A stretch of 9,996 bases of DNA from Thermoanaerobaculales bacterium (GCA_029938595.1 JAOZUP010000048.1:4654-14649); one strand, 5' to 3'. Positions 1-7,644 are shown, numbered from the stretch's first letter. The notes: generated from the letters alone by a model not told the origin. Made by a program: numbers and translations.

Positions 1-51
1 CGCCTACAAGGGTTGCCAGGAGATCTGTAGGCGGGTCCTTCAGGGCCCGCC
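1..51. repeat. Two overlapping, mutually exclusive stem-loops downstream of the DUF11 gene
   Basis: Stem A pairs CGCCTACA (1-8) with TGTAGGCG (26-33), 8 bp perfect with a 17-nt loop. Stem B pairs GGCGGGTCC (30-38) with GGGCCCGCC (43-51), 9 bp with one T-G wobble and a TTCA tetraloop. They share 30-33, so both cannot form at once. Stem B lies about 75 nt beyond the stop codon of the minus-strand DUF11 gene and could act as its 3' end structure. No T-run follows it on the minus strand, so it is not a canonical intrinsic terminator. The rest of 1-124 shows no gene I can support. Confidence 0.45.
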
Positions 52-124
52 ACCATCCAGTTTCAATCTCGCCCGGCTGGTCGGCCAACCTGAATAGAGC
101 GGATATGCAGGATGGTGAAATATG

Positions 125-1726
125 CTAGTGACGACCTACCCGACGACCCTGGGATCGCCTCATCTGTGCAGCAGGCTCGTCCACGTCGTTGCAGTCGGAG
201 TTGTTGATGAAATCGATGATGTCCTTCCACCAGTCGAGGGGGGCATCGTCAAGTTCATCGGCCCAGAGTGCCTCCTCAGCTCCTATAATGACGTCGCCTA
301 CGGTCATGGTGCTTTCGAAGTCCTCGGGCAGGTCGTCCGGCAATTCCTCGTCACCGGGGCACAGCTCGTCAAGCGTCTGATCGGGATCGATCCTCTCGCT
401 CACGATGTTGAACCACAGCGTGAGCAAATGGCGGGTGAGCCGGTCGGCAGCCGATTCGGCGAGCTGCGGGTGGCACAGAAGTGTTTGGGCCTCCGCCAAC
501 GTGAAGGTCTCGTCCTCGAAAAGCTCCGCGAAGACAGACGATTCCTTATTGATCTCGTCGAGGAAGGCTTCGAGCTCGTCTTCCGTGTAGGTGGCGTTGT
601 GCCTATCTTCCAAGGCAAAGCGAATCCGGTTGCACCAGAACCCCGGACCGCCAATCTCCCCGTCGTTCGCCTGCTCACCAACTGCCACCACTGCCCTGCT
701 GCACTCTTCTGGATCTTCGTTTCCTACCAAGGCCACGCAGGCGGTGTTAACGACCTTGTGGCCGTCTGTCAACGGCTGGTCGAACGCCACGGTCACCGTG
801 AATATTGCGGGCACACCAGGGGCAAGAACCGAGGTGAGGGTCCAGGTGATCGGATCACCCGCCAGATCGTCCGGTGGCGGATCGACCTCCATGACAGTGA
901 AAGCCGGGACCGGGTTGCCGGTCTCGGGATCGATAACAGTCGGGAGATTTTCGGTAACGATCACTCCGCCCAAGGGGTCACAGTCCACGGAGCTCTCAAC
1001 CTCGATCGTGAAGACTACCTCGTCGTCGATATCGACGCCGGTGATGTCCGCAGACTTGTCGACGGTCACCGCCGGACATTCGGCTTCAACGGCCTCGCCC
1101 AGGATCACGGTCACATCATGGCCGGATGGATTCACCACGCCATAGCAGACCTCGGTCTCTTTCTTCATCTTGAAACCTTGAGCGATCGCGTCGAAGTGAA
1201 CCTCCAGGCCGTCGGCCCCAACGATCACGACCTCGATCTCGACGGTATCGCCGGCCAGGATCTCGGCGGCCGAGTCGGTGGTGGGCGAGCCGGTGTTGAA
1301 GATCGGAACCGTCGTATAGTCGGCCGGATAGATACCGTGTCGGGGAACCAATTTTTCATCGCACGGCCGCCACGGAGTGCCGGGCTGGAGGTCTCCCGAG
1401 ACGATGGTCTCCTCGCCGCCGGGCCAGATCAGTGTGACGCTACCGTCCGCCAGCAGACCTAGGTCATTTACAGCGACCACCAGCGAGACGTCGTAGGCGG
1501 TATCATCGTCTCCTCTGCCGCGATTCTCAACGACCAGCATGAATTCACCGTGGGTGACCACGTGACCTCCCGCGCGGGGATCGTCCACATCGGGGTAGAG
1601 CCAGAGCTGGGTCTTGGCCTCGGAAGTGCCCGGGGCCGCAACCAGCAGAGCCATCGTCACAAGGAGGATGACTGACAAAAACCCACCGAACCTACACGCC
1701 GAGCGTCCTGAAGCCGAAGTGGTCAT
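125..1726 (-). CDS. Secreted DUF11 domain protein with a C-terminal GYWKNHP-like domain
   Basis: The product is 533 residues and is exported. Residues 1-37 form a signal peptide: a basic start, a hydrophobic core around 14-32, and likely cleavage after SEA. Residues 38-215 look like a beta-rich domain of no family I recognise. Residues 220-349 match the DUF11 beta-sandwich repeat, opening with VDKSADITGVDIDDEVVFTI and closing with the typical VNTACV strand. Residues 360-495 begin GPGFWCN and contain a helical LLTLWFNIVS stretch and TVGDVI. That pattern recalls the TPGYWKNHP...LNV module of secreted bacterial proteins, with Cys replacing the usual Lys; this is inference. The frame stays open to 2038, but the ATG at 1726 is chosen because a good ribosome binding site and the signal peptide start there. 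A surface or adhesive role is plausible but not shown. It is divergent from the tricorn gene. Confidence 0.85.
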   Translation of the reverse strand: MTTSASGRSACRFGGFLSVILLVTMALLVAAPGTSEAKTQLWLYPDVDDPRAGGHVVTHGEFMLVVENRGRGDDDTAYDVSLVVAVNDLGLLADGSVTLIWPGGEETIVSGDLQPGTPWRPCDEKLVPRHGIYPADYTTVPIFNTGSPTTDSAAEILAGDTVEIEVVIVGADGLEVHFDAIAQGFKMKKETEVCYGVVNPSGHDVTVILGEAVEAECPAVTVDKSADITGVDIDDEVVFTIEVESSVDCDPLGGVIVTENLPTVIDPETGNPVPAFTVMEVDPPPDDLAGDPITWTLTSVLAPGVPAIFTVTVAFDQPLTDGHKVVNTACVALVGNEDPEECSRAVVAVGEQANDGEIGGPGFWCNRIRFALEDRHNATYTEDELEAFLDEINKESSVFAELFEDETFTLAEAQTLLCHPQLAESAADRLTRHLLTLWFNIVSERIDPDQTLDELCPGDEELPDDLPEDFESTMTVGDVIIGAEEALWADELDDAPLDWWKDIIDFINNSDCNDVDEPAAQMRRSQGRRVGRH

Positions 1727-1732
1727 GATGTG

Positions 1733-1738
1733 CTCCTT
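1733..1738 (-). promoter_or_regulatory. Ribosome binding site that sets the DUF11 protein start
   Basis: On the minus strand AAGGAG lies 6 nt before the ATG at 1726. It favours this start over upstream in-frame starts as far as 2038. Those would add 104 residues with no export signal, including a low-complexity SDTDSDTDS stretch encoded by the repeat region. Confidence 0.75.
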
Positions 1739-1749
1739 TTCTCGCCGAA

Positions 1750-1755
1750 ATAGTA
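1750..1755 (-). promoter_or_regulatory. Candidate extended -10 for the DUF11 gene
   Basis: The minus strand reads TGGTACTAT, an extended -10 (TGn followed by TACTAT, 4 of 6 to TATAAT). No good -35 lies at 16-18 nt. Transcription would start near 1743 and leave a short leader that contains only the ribosome binding site. This is a weak call from the sequence alone. Confidence 0.25.
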
Positions 1756-1981
1756 CCAGACATGTGCTGCGACTATCGCATCCCGGCTCCGAGCGAAGGC
1801 TTCCACCCTGGCCGGTCGCACGATTCGCAGCGGCCTTCTCCCAACGTAATGCCGTCGCAGCATCGGAGCTGTGACTGAAATCACCAAGACGTGTCCGGTC
1901 CCCGAGGCTGTTCCCTCCAGATTCAGCTTCCGATGACGTAGGTGGGACTGTCGGTCTGAGGAGGACCAAACCCGCCAGCTC

Positions 1982-2072
1982 GCTATCGGTATCGCTATCG
2001 GTATCGCTATCGAATGGCCGGATTGGTACGGGGCCCATCGATAGCGATTGCGAGACCGATAGCGATAGCGAT
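1982..2072. repeat. Inverted pair of 12-bp tandem repeats (GCTATCGGTATC family)
   Basis: The left arm (1982-2012) is about 2.6 copies of GCTATCGGTATC. The right arm (2039-2072) carries the complementary units CGATAGCGAT and CCGATAGCGATAGCGAT. Positions 2003-2012 pair perfectly with 2039-2048. After a bulge of about 6 nt, another 12 bp pair. A 26-nt spacer separates the arms. The array sits in the divergent intergenic region, about 255 bp from the DUF11 start and 190 bp from the tricorn start. It could be a dispersed genomic repeat, a recombination hot spot or a regulatory cruciform. I cannot tell which from one copy. Confidence 0.8.
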
Positions 2073-2179
2073 CACGGGCCGGCCACCCGTTGTCATTTCT
2101 TGCATTGTCGGCCCACACGGGACCTGGAAGGCTCAGGAATATGTCGTTGCCGGTAAATTTGCCTACAGCCTCGTAGTCA

Positions 2180-2209
2180 TTGCACATGATGAGAAAGACG
2201 GCGTAGAAT
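2180..2209 (+). promoter_or_regulatory. Candidate sigma-70 promoter for the tricorn gene
   Basis: TTGCAC (2180-2185) and TAGAAT (2204-2209) are separated by 18 nt. They match the -35 and -10 consensus at 4 and 5 of 6 positions. Transcription would start near 2216, giving a leader of about 45 nt before the ATG at 2261. The rest of the 534-bp gap (1727-2260) holds the inverted tandem repeats and the other candidate promoter, and no gene that I can support. Confidence 0.35.
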
Positions 2210-2249
2210 CGGCAGCGCTGCGCGGCGCCTATCCCGTCTGCAGCTGATC

Positions 2250-2255
2250 AGGAGG
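2250..2255 (+). promoter_or_regulatory. Ribosome binding site of the tricorn gene
   Basis: A perfect AGGAGG lies 5 nt before the ATG at 2261 and fixes this start. The signal peptide begins immediately after it. Confidence 0.8.
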
Positions 2256-2260
2256 AACTC

Positions 2261-5200
2261 ATGAGAAAGAACGGTCTCGCCCTGGTTCTGGTCCTTGGAG
2301 CTGGCCTGCTCGTGCCGAACGTGGTCGGGGCGATCGATGTCACCGACACGAAGTTCCTCAGCCAGCCGGCCATCAGCGCCGAGCACATCGCCTTCGTCTA
2401 CGCCAACGACCTCTGGGTGGCGAACACCGACGGGACCCATCCCCGCCGCCTCACATCCGATGAAGGCGTCGAGTCCAACCCCGTCTTCTCTCCCGACGGC
2501 GCCTGGATCGCCTTCAATGCCCAGTACGACGGCAACACGGACGTGTACATCGTACCCATCCGGGGGGGCATCCCGGAGCGGCTGACCTGGCACCCGTACG
2601 CGGACGGCGTGTGTTCCTTCACTCCCGACGGCAAGGCCGTACTCTTCCGGTCCGGGCGGAACGTCTTCACCAACCGGCACAGCCAGCTCTTCACGGTGCC
2701 GGTCGAGGGAGGGTTCCCCGATCCGCTCGATCTGCCTTTCGCCGTCAAGGCATCCTACTCACCCGACGGAAGCAGATTGGCATATACACCCCTCAGAGAC
2801 CGTTTCCGGCAGTGGAAAAATTACCGCGGCGGCACGGTAACAACCATCTGGCTCTACACCTTCGCCGATAACAGCGTTGAGAAGATCCCCCAGCCGGAGG
2901 GTCGCAGCAACGATACGGATCCCATGTGGATCGGCACCAGGGTCTACTTCCGATCAGACCGGAACGGCGAGCTCAACCTCTTCTCGTTCGACCCGGCAAC
3001 CAAGGCCGTCGAACAGCACACTCACTACACCGACTTCCCCATCGTCGGATCCTCCCACGGTAACGGCAAGATCGTCTTCGAGCAGGCGGGCACGATCCAC
3101 TCGTATGATGTTGCAACCGGCCGCACCGCCGACCTGACGATCGGCGTCGCTACGGATCTCCAGGAGCTCCGCCCACGTTTTGTCAAGGGCGCAGACTACA
3201 TCCGCAGCGCCGACCTCTCCCCTTCCGGCTCGCGGGCGGTGTTCGAGTTCCGCGGCGAGATCGTCACCGTCCCCGCCGAGAAGGGCGACCCGCGCAACCT
3301 GACGCTCACTACCGGAACGCATGAGCGAAATCCCGTCTGGTCGCCCGACGGCACATCCATCGCCTACTTCTCCGACGCATCGGGCGAGTACGAGCTGCAC
3401 GTGGCTCCGCAGGACGGGAAAGGGGACGTCACGAGGTTAGGGCTCGACGGTACGGGCTTCTACAACGGCCTCAGCTGGTCGCCCGACTCGAAAATGCTGG
3501 CCTTCGAGGACAACGGCCGCAATCTCTACACAATCGACCTCACCACTGGTGAGACGACGAAGGTCGACGCGGAACCCATCTACAACCCGGGCGCCTTCGG
3601 CGGCATCGGCGCGGTCTGGTCGCCCGACTCCAAGTGGCTTGCCTACACCACCAACAACACCTCAAACATGGAGCAGGTGTACCTCTGGTCGATCGAGAGG
3701 GAGAAGGTGTTCACCATCACCGACGGACTGAGCGATGTTGGGAATCCCGCTTTCGACAAGGGTGGCAAGTACCTGTACTTCTTCGGCTCGACCGACGCCG
3801 GTCCGGTGCGGCAGTGGTTTGCCATGTCCAACGCCGATATGGAGATGACACGCAACCTCTACCTCGTCACCCTCCAGAAAGGCGTCCCCTCTCCCCTGGC
3901 AAAGGAGAGCGACGAAGAAGAAGGCAACGGTGAAAAAGAAACCGAGGACACAGACGAGGGAAACAACGATGACGAAGAAGAAGTGGAACCCTTGATCATC
4001 GACTTCGACGGCTTCGCCGAACGCATCGTCACCATCCCGGTGGAGGCCGCCGACTATTCGAGCCTCCAGACTGGCGAAGAGAACAAGATCTTCTACCTCA
4101 GGGCCGACGCGGATACGGACGGCCCGAACCAGCCAGGCTCCACGCTCATGATGTATGACCTCGAGGAGAGGGAGGAAGAGGAGCTTTTCGACGCCTACGC
4201 CTATGTGGTCTCCGATAACGGGAAGAAGATCCTCTTCCTGAACGGCAGCACGTGGAGCATCGCCGACGCCGGCAAGAAGCCCGAGCCCGGCAAGGGCGCG
4301 CTCGACATCGATGCCATTCAGGTGCGCATCGACCCGGCGGCCGAATGGGAGCAGATCTTCGAGGAGGTCTGGCGAATCTACCGGGATTACTTTTACGCCA
4401 CCAACTACCACGGTGCCGACTGGGATGCCATGCGGGAGCGCTACCGTCCGTTCGTTCCCCACCTCGCCAGCCGCGCCGATCTGAACCGCCTGATCCGCTG
4501 GATGGCCAGCGAGCTGGCGGTCGGCCACAACAACGTCTTCGGCGGCGACTACCTGCACGAGACTGAGACCATCCCCGGCGGTCTCCTGGGCGCCGATTTC
4601 GAGATCGAGAACGGCCGCTATCGAATCACCAAGGTCCTCGGCGGGTTGAACTGGAACCCCGACCTCGTCTCTCCCCTTACCGAACCGGGCGTCGAAGTGG
4701 AGGCCGGCGAGTACCTGCTGGCCGTCAACGGCGTGGATCTGGTGCCGCCGGACAACCTGTGGCGCCACTTCGAGAACACGGCCGGGAAGATCGTCGAGAT
4801 CACGGTCGGCCCCGGTCCTTCAATGACCGGTGTCCGGACCGTCAAGATCGTGCCCATAGAGAGCGAGTACGCCCTTCGGAACCGGGACTGGGTCGAAGGC
4901 AACATCACGAAAGTGGACAGGGCCACCGGCGGGCGGGTCGCCTACGTCTATCTGCCCAACACGACGACCCTGGGGCACACCTACTTCAAACGTTACTTCT
5001 TCCCGCAGGTGCACAAGGACGCCATCATCGTCGACGAACGCTTCAACGGCGGCGGCCAGATCGCCGATTACTACATCAACATCCTGCAACGTCCCTACAT
5101 CAGCCACTGGCACATGCGTTATGGTCAGGACCTATCGACACCCCAGGGCTCAATCCAGGGCCCCAAGGTCATGCTCATCGACGAAACCGCCGGCTCCGGC

Positions 5201-5539
5201 GGCGACCTGCTGCCCTACATGTTCCGCAAGTTCAAGCTCGGAAAGCTGGTTGGAAAGGCGACGTGGGGCGGTCTCGTCGGCATGCTCGGGTACCCGGTGC
5301 TGATGGATGGCGGGGGCGTCACGGCGCCCAACGTGGCGATCTGGGATGAAGACGGCTGGGTCGTCGAAAACGTCGGCGTGCCGCCGGATATCGAGGTCGA
5401 ACAGACACCGGCCGAGGTCATCGCCGGCCACGATCCCCAACTCGAGAAGGCCATCGAGGTCATCCTGAAGGAGCTGGAGGCAAATCCCCCGACCACGCTC
5501 GAACGACCGCCCTATCCGGTGCGGATCTGGCAGGAGTAA
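2261..5539 (+). CDS. Exported tricorn protease homolog (peptidase family S41)
   Basis: The product is 1092 residues, close to archaeal tricorn (1071). Tricorn trims oligopeptides released by larger proteases; this copy has a signal peptide (about 1-24, ending VVGA) and should act outside the cytoplasm. A beta-propeller with TolB-like PD40 repeats (SPDG at 77-80 and several SPDS/SPDG copies to about 500) is followed by an acidic low-complexity linker (549-577). Next come a second, shorter propeller region (about 578-687), the first catalytic part (688-772), a PDZ domain (773-870) and the C-terminal S41 core (871-1085). By tricorn analogy the catalytic residues are H756, nucleophile S979 (AGSGGD) and E1036 (VENVG). 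Their spacing is close to that of tricorn. RFNGGG (927-932) is also family-typical. The tricorn Ser beside the catalytic His is Gly here, and the residue after the nucleophile is Gly instead of Asp. Both look compatible with activity. The vWA gene follows 62 bp later on the same strand. Confidence 0.93.
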   Translation: MRKNGLALVLVLGAGLLVPNVVGAIDVTDTKFLSQPAISAEHIAFVYANDLWVANTDGTHPRRLTSDEGVESNPVFSPDGAWIAFNAQYDGNTDVYIVPIRGGIPERLTWHPYADGVCSFTPDGKAVLFRSGRNVFTNRHSQLFTVPVEGGFPDPLDLPFAVKASYSPDGSRLAYTPLRDRFRQWKNYRGGTVTTIWLYTFADNSVEKIPQPEGRSNDTDPMWIGTRVYFRSDRNGELNLFSFDPATKAVEQHTHYTDFPIVGSSHGNGKIVFEQAGTIHSYDVATGRTADLTIGVATDLQELRPRFVKGADYIRSADLSPSGSRAVFEFRGEIVTVPAEKGDPRNLTLTTGTHERNPVWSPDGTSIAYFSDASGEYELHVAPQDGKGDVTRLGLDGTGFYNGLSWSPDSKMLAFEDNGRNLYTIDLTTGETTKVDAEPIYNPGAFGGIGAVWSPDSKWLAYTTNNTSNMEQVYLWSIEREKVFTITDGLSDVGNPAFDKGGKYLYFFGSTDAGPVRQWFAMSNADMEMTRNLYLVTLQKGVPSPLAKESDEEEGNGEKETEDTDEGNNDDEEEVEPLIIDFDGFAERIVTIPVEAADYSSLQTGEENKIFYLRADADTDGPNQPGSTLMMYDLEEREEEELFDAYAYVVSDNGKKILFLNGSTWSIADAGKKPEPGKGALDIDAIQVRIDPAAEWEQIFEEVWRIYRDYFYATNYHGADWDAMRERYRPFVPHLASRADLNRLIRWMASELAVGHNNVFGGDYLHETETIPGGLLGADFEIENGRYRITKVLGGLNWNPDLVSPLTEPGVEVEAGEYLLAVNGVDLVPPDNLWRHFENTAGKIVEITVGPGPSMTGVRTVKIVPIESEYALRNRDWVEGNITKVDRATGGRVAYVYLPNTTTLGHTYFKRYFFPQVHKDAIIVDERFNGGGQIADYYINILQRPYISHWHMRYGQDLSTPQGSIQGPKVMLIDETAGSGGDLLPYMFRKFKLGKLVGKATWGGLVGMLGYPVLMDGGGVTAPNVAIWDEDGWVVENVGVPPDIEVEQTPAEVIAGHDPQLEKAIEVILKELEANPPTTLERPPYPVRIWQE

Positions 5540-5560
5540 CGAAAACTGTCCGCCCCGTTT

Positions 5561-5569
5561 TGCTAAACT
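5561..5569 (+). promoter_or_regulatory. Weak extended -10 between the tricorn and vWA genes
   Basis: TGCTAAACT has the TGn extension and TAAACT (4 of 6 to TATAAT). No convincing -35 lies upstream. If real, it would give the vWA gene its own transcript with a leader of about 25 nt. Otherwise the gene depends on read-through from the tricorn gene. No intrinsic terminator is visible in the 62-bp gap. Confidence 0.25.
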
Positions 5570-5591
5570 CGGCCGGTCGCATACTCAATAT

Positions 5592-5596
5592 GGAGG
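5592..5596 (+). promoter_or_regulatory. Ribosome binding site that sets the vWA protein start
   Basis: GGAGG lies 5 nt before the ATG at 5602 and makes that the best start. It overlaps the alternative ATG at 5590, which, like the TTG at 5560, has no comparable site before it. Confidence 0.7.
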
Positions 5597-5601
5597 TCAA
5601 A

Positions 5602-7479
5602 ATGGGGCTCAACAGAATTCTCGTCGTTGGGTTGCTGGTGGCCATGGTGGCCGGGGCATGGACGGTCGCTGCACAGGAGGTTCCGGAGGCGTCCTCGATC
5701 GTGTTGATCCTGGACGGTTCGGGCAGCATGTGGGGGCAGGTGGAGGGCACACCCAAGATCACCATCGCCAAGGAGACGATGGCTTCGATTGTCGAGTCGA
5801 TGCCCGACACCGCCCGGGTCGGGCTCATCCTCTACGGTCACCGCCGCAAGGGCGACTGCGACGACGTGGAGCAGGCGGTCGCGCTGGGGTTGGTGGACAA
5901 ACCGGCGCTGTCGGCCGCAATCGAGGGCATCAACCCCAAGGGGAAGACCCCGATCACCCGTTCGCTGCGGGCGGCGGTGGACATCCTCCGGACCGAGGAA
6001 GGGACCTCCACCGTGGTGTTGGTAAGCGATGGCGAGGAGACCTGCGATCCCGACCCCTGCGCCGCAACACGCGAGCTCAAGGCGGCGGGTGTTGACTTCG
6101 TGGTCCACGTGATCGGCTTCGGCGTGAACGATGAACAGAGGGCGGAGCTCGAGTGCATCGCGGACGCCGGCGGCGGCAGGTACTTCACCGCGGCAAACGC
6201 GGAGGACCTGGAGTTCGCCGCTCGGACCGCCACCATGGTGTCGGTCGAGGAGCCGGCGAGCGGCGAGGGCCGGCTGTGGATCGACGAACCAGCCGTCGCG
6301 GCGCCTGGGGGCACGGTGGTGGTGCACTTCGAGGCGGCGCCGACCTTCCACGACAGCGCATGGGTGGGCGTCGTGCCGTCGGAGGTGCCCCACGGCAGCG
6401 AGGCCGAGAACGACCGTCACGACCTCGGTTACGAGTACCTGAGAAAGCGCACCTCGGGAACCCTCGAGATGAAGGTCCCGGTTCAGGCCGGCACCTACGA
6501 TGTCCGGATGCACGACTCGGATCGTGACGGCCGCGAGGTGGCGTCGGCGTCGTTCGAGGTCCAGAAGGTCACCGGCAAGATCTGGCTCGACAAGACCGAT
6601 TTTGCCACCGGCGAGGCCATTAACGCGCACTTCCAGGTTCCACCCGGTCTCAGCTCGAGCGCCTGGGCCGGGATCATCCCGGCCGACGTGCCCCACGGCA
6701 GCGCGGCCACGAACGACGAGCACGACCTGAGCTACTGGTACCTGAGTGGGAAAACCGAGGGGACGCTGAAATTCCCGGCGCCGAGCAGCGAGGGTCGCTT
6801 CGACATCCGACTGAACGACAGCAGCGGCGACGGCAGCGAGATCGCATCGGTGACCTTTACCACCACCAAGGCCTCGGCCGAGGTGTGGCTGGACCAGAAG
6901 ACGTTCTTCCCCGCCGCCAAAATTCCGGTGAGTGTCAAGGCTCCGGGGGCGCTCGGCAGTTCGGCGTGGATCGGCGTGGTGCCCTCGGACATCCCCCACG
7001 GGAGCTCGAGCGAGAACGACCGGCACGATGTGAGTTACGCCTATGTCAAAGGGCTCGCCGAGGGCACCGTCACCGTCGGTGCACCCAAGAAGGCAGGCAG
7101 CTGGGACGTTCGGCTCCACGACTCGACCGACAGCGACGGCAACGAGATCGCGTTTGCGAGCTTCACGGTCGAGATCCCCATGGCGGATCTCGAGATCCAC
7201 GAAACCGTGTACGAACCCGGACAGAAGGTCACGGTGAGTTTCAAGGTTCCCGAGGGCCTGTCAACCAACGCATGGGCGGGCGTGGTGCCGTCGGATGTGC
7301 CCCACGGGAGCGCGGCCACCAACGATCAGCACGATCTGCAATACCGATACCTGAGTGGAAAAACGTCCGGCACATTCGACTTCGACGCTCCCGAACAGTC
7401 GGGCTCGTACGACATCCGATTGCACGACACCTCCGGCAACGGCAACGAGATCGCCTCGGTGACCTTCACCGTGAGGTAG
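5602..7479 (+). CDS. Secreted von Willebrand A protein with four tandem C-terminal repeats
   Basis: The product is 625 residues. A signal peptide (about 1-25, ending VAAQ) precedes a vWA domain (about 31-205). The metal-binding MIDAS is intact: DGSGS at 38-42 supplies D38, S40 and S42, with T116 in GKTP and D143 in VSDGEE. A CDPDPC motif (148-153) may form a disulfide. Four repeats of about 97 residues follow, at roughly 224-322, 325-423, 424-524 and 527-625. Each is beta-rich and carries AWxGxxPxxxPHGS, then ND.HD, then DxR and a G.E(I/V)A stretch. Repeats 1 and 3 share ENDRHD; repeats 2 and 4 share AATND, LSGKT and EIASVTFT. I do not recognise the repeat family. Metal-dependent ligand binding at the cell surface follows from the vWA family; the conserved His and Asp residues of the repeats could bind metal, which is inference. 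No sortase motif or membrane anchor is visible. Confidence 0.88.
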   Translation: MGLNRILVVGLLVAMVAGAWTVAAQEVPEASSIVLILDGSGSMWGQVEGTPKITIAKETMASIVESMPDTARVGLILYGHRRKGDCDDVEQAVALGLVDKPALSAAIEGINPKGKTPITRSLRAAVDILRTEEGTSTVVLVSDGEETCDPDPCAATRELKAAGVDFVVHVIGFGVNDEQRAELECIADAGGGRYFTAANAEDLEFAARTATMVSVEEPASGEGRLWIDEPAVAAPGGTVVVHFEAAPTFHDSAWVGVVPSEVPHGSEAENDRHDLGYEYLRKRTSGTLEMKVPVQAGTYDVRMHDSDRDGREVASASFEVQKVTGKIWLDKTDFATGEAINAHFQVPPGLSSSAWAGIIPADVPHGSAATNDEHDLSYWYLSGKTEGTLKFPAPSSEGRFDIRLNDSSGDGSEIASVTFTTTKASAEVWLDQKTFFPAAKIPVSVKAPGALGSSAWIGVVPSDIPHGSSSENDRHDVSYAYVKGLAEGTVTVGAPKKAGSWDVRLHDSTDSDGNEIAFASFTVEIPMADLEIHETVYEPGQKVTVSFKVPEGLSTNAWAGVVPSDVPHGSAATNDQHDLQYRYLSGKTSGTFDFDAPEQSGSYDIRLHDTSGNGNEIASVTFTVR

Positions 7480-7520
7480 GCGCTTCTACACCGGGTTTCG
7501 CAGAAAGGGCGGCGCTCCGG

Positions 7521-7613
7521 TCATTCCATGCGACGCATCAAATCCGCGAGACGCGGGTCGCCGCGCAGCGGTTCAAACAGGTATTCCTCCCCGATCCAGG
7601 GGAGCCAGGGGGG
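7521..7613 (-). pseudogene. C-terminal remnant of a TPR or kinase-type protein
   Basis: On the minus strand a short open frame ends in FEPLRGDPRLADLMRRME and then a stop. This closely resembles the PLRxDPRF..LLRRM ending of TPR-containing kinase or regulator proteins common in Acidobacteriota. Upstream residues in the frame (to 7760) do not look like TPR helices, and the next stretch is the coding region of the plus-strand gene at 7804. It therefore reads as a leftover end of a lost gene. A chance match over about 20 residues cannot be excluded. Confidence 0.4.
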
Positions 7614-7644
7614 GGAACGGATCTCGTATGGCTGCTTGAGGGAT

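Noticed and set aside
2..97. 31-codon plus-strand frame ending at TAG (95-97), possibly the 3' end of an upstream gene
   Set aside because: Its third-position GC is no better than that of the opposite frame, and no motif is visible, so it cannot be told from chance.
122..1462. 446-codon plus-strand open frame opposite the DUF11 gene
   Set aside because: It has no ribosome binding site or recognisable domain, and the minus strand has a signal peptide, a good ribosome binding site and a DUF11 domain over the same bases. It is a shadow frame of GC-rich coding DNA.
1982..2072. CRISPR-like array
   Set aside because: The units are 12 bp and directly tandem, with no unique spacers of regular length, and no cas gene lies nearby.
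1723..2187. Minus-strand open frame rich in RYR and SIAIPIA repeats
   Set aside because: The repeats come from translating the 12-bp tandem DNA repeats, and the frame covers the ribosome binding site and promoter region of the DUF11 gene.
2014..2247. 77-codon plus-strand open frame before the tricorn gene
   Set aside because: It has no ribosome binding site and no domain, overlaps the right repeat arm and the candidate promoter, and its composition does not suggest a real protein.
3662..4768. 368-codon minus-strand open frame inside the tricorn gene
   Set aside because: It lies wholly antisense to well conserved tricorn coding sequence and has no recognisable motif.
5563..7200. 545-codon minus-strand open frame opposite the vWA gene
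   Set aside because: Its composition is rich in R, H, V and G, with no domain and no start signal. The plus strand has an intact MIDAS and tandem repeats over the same bases.
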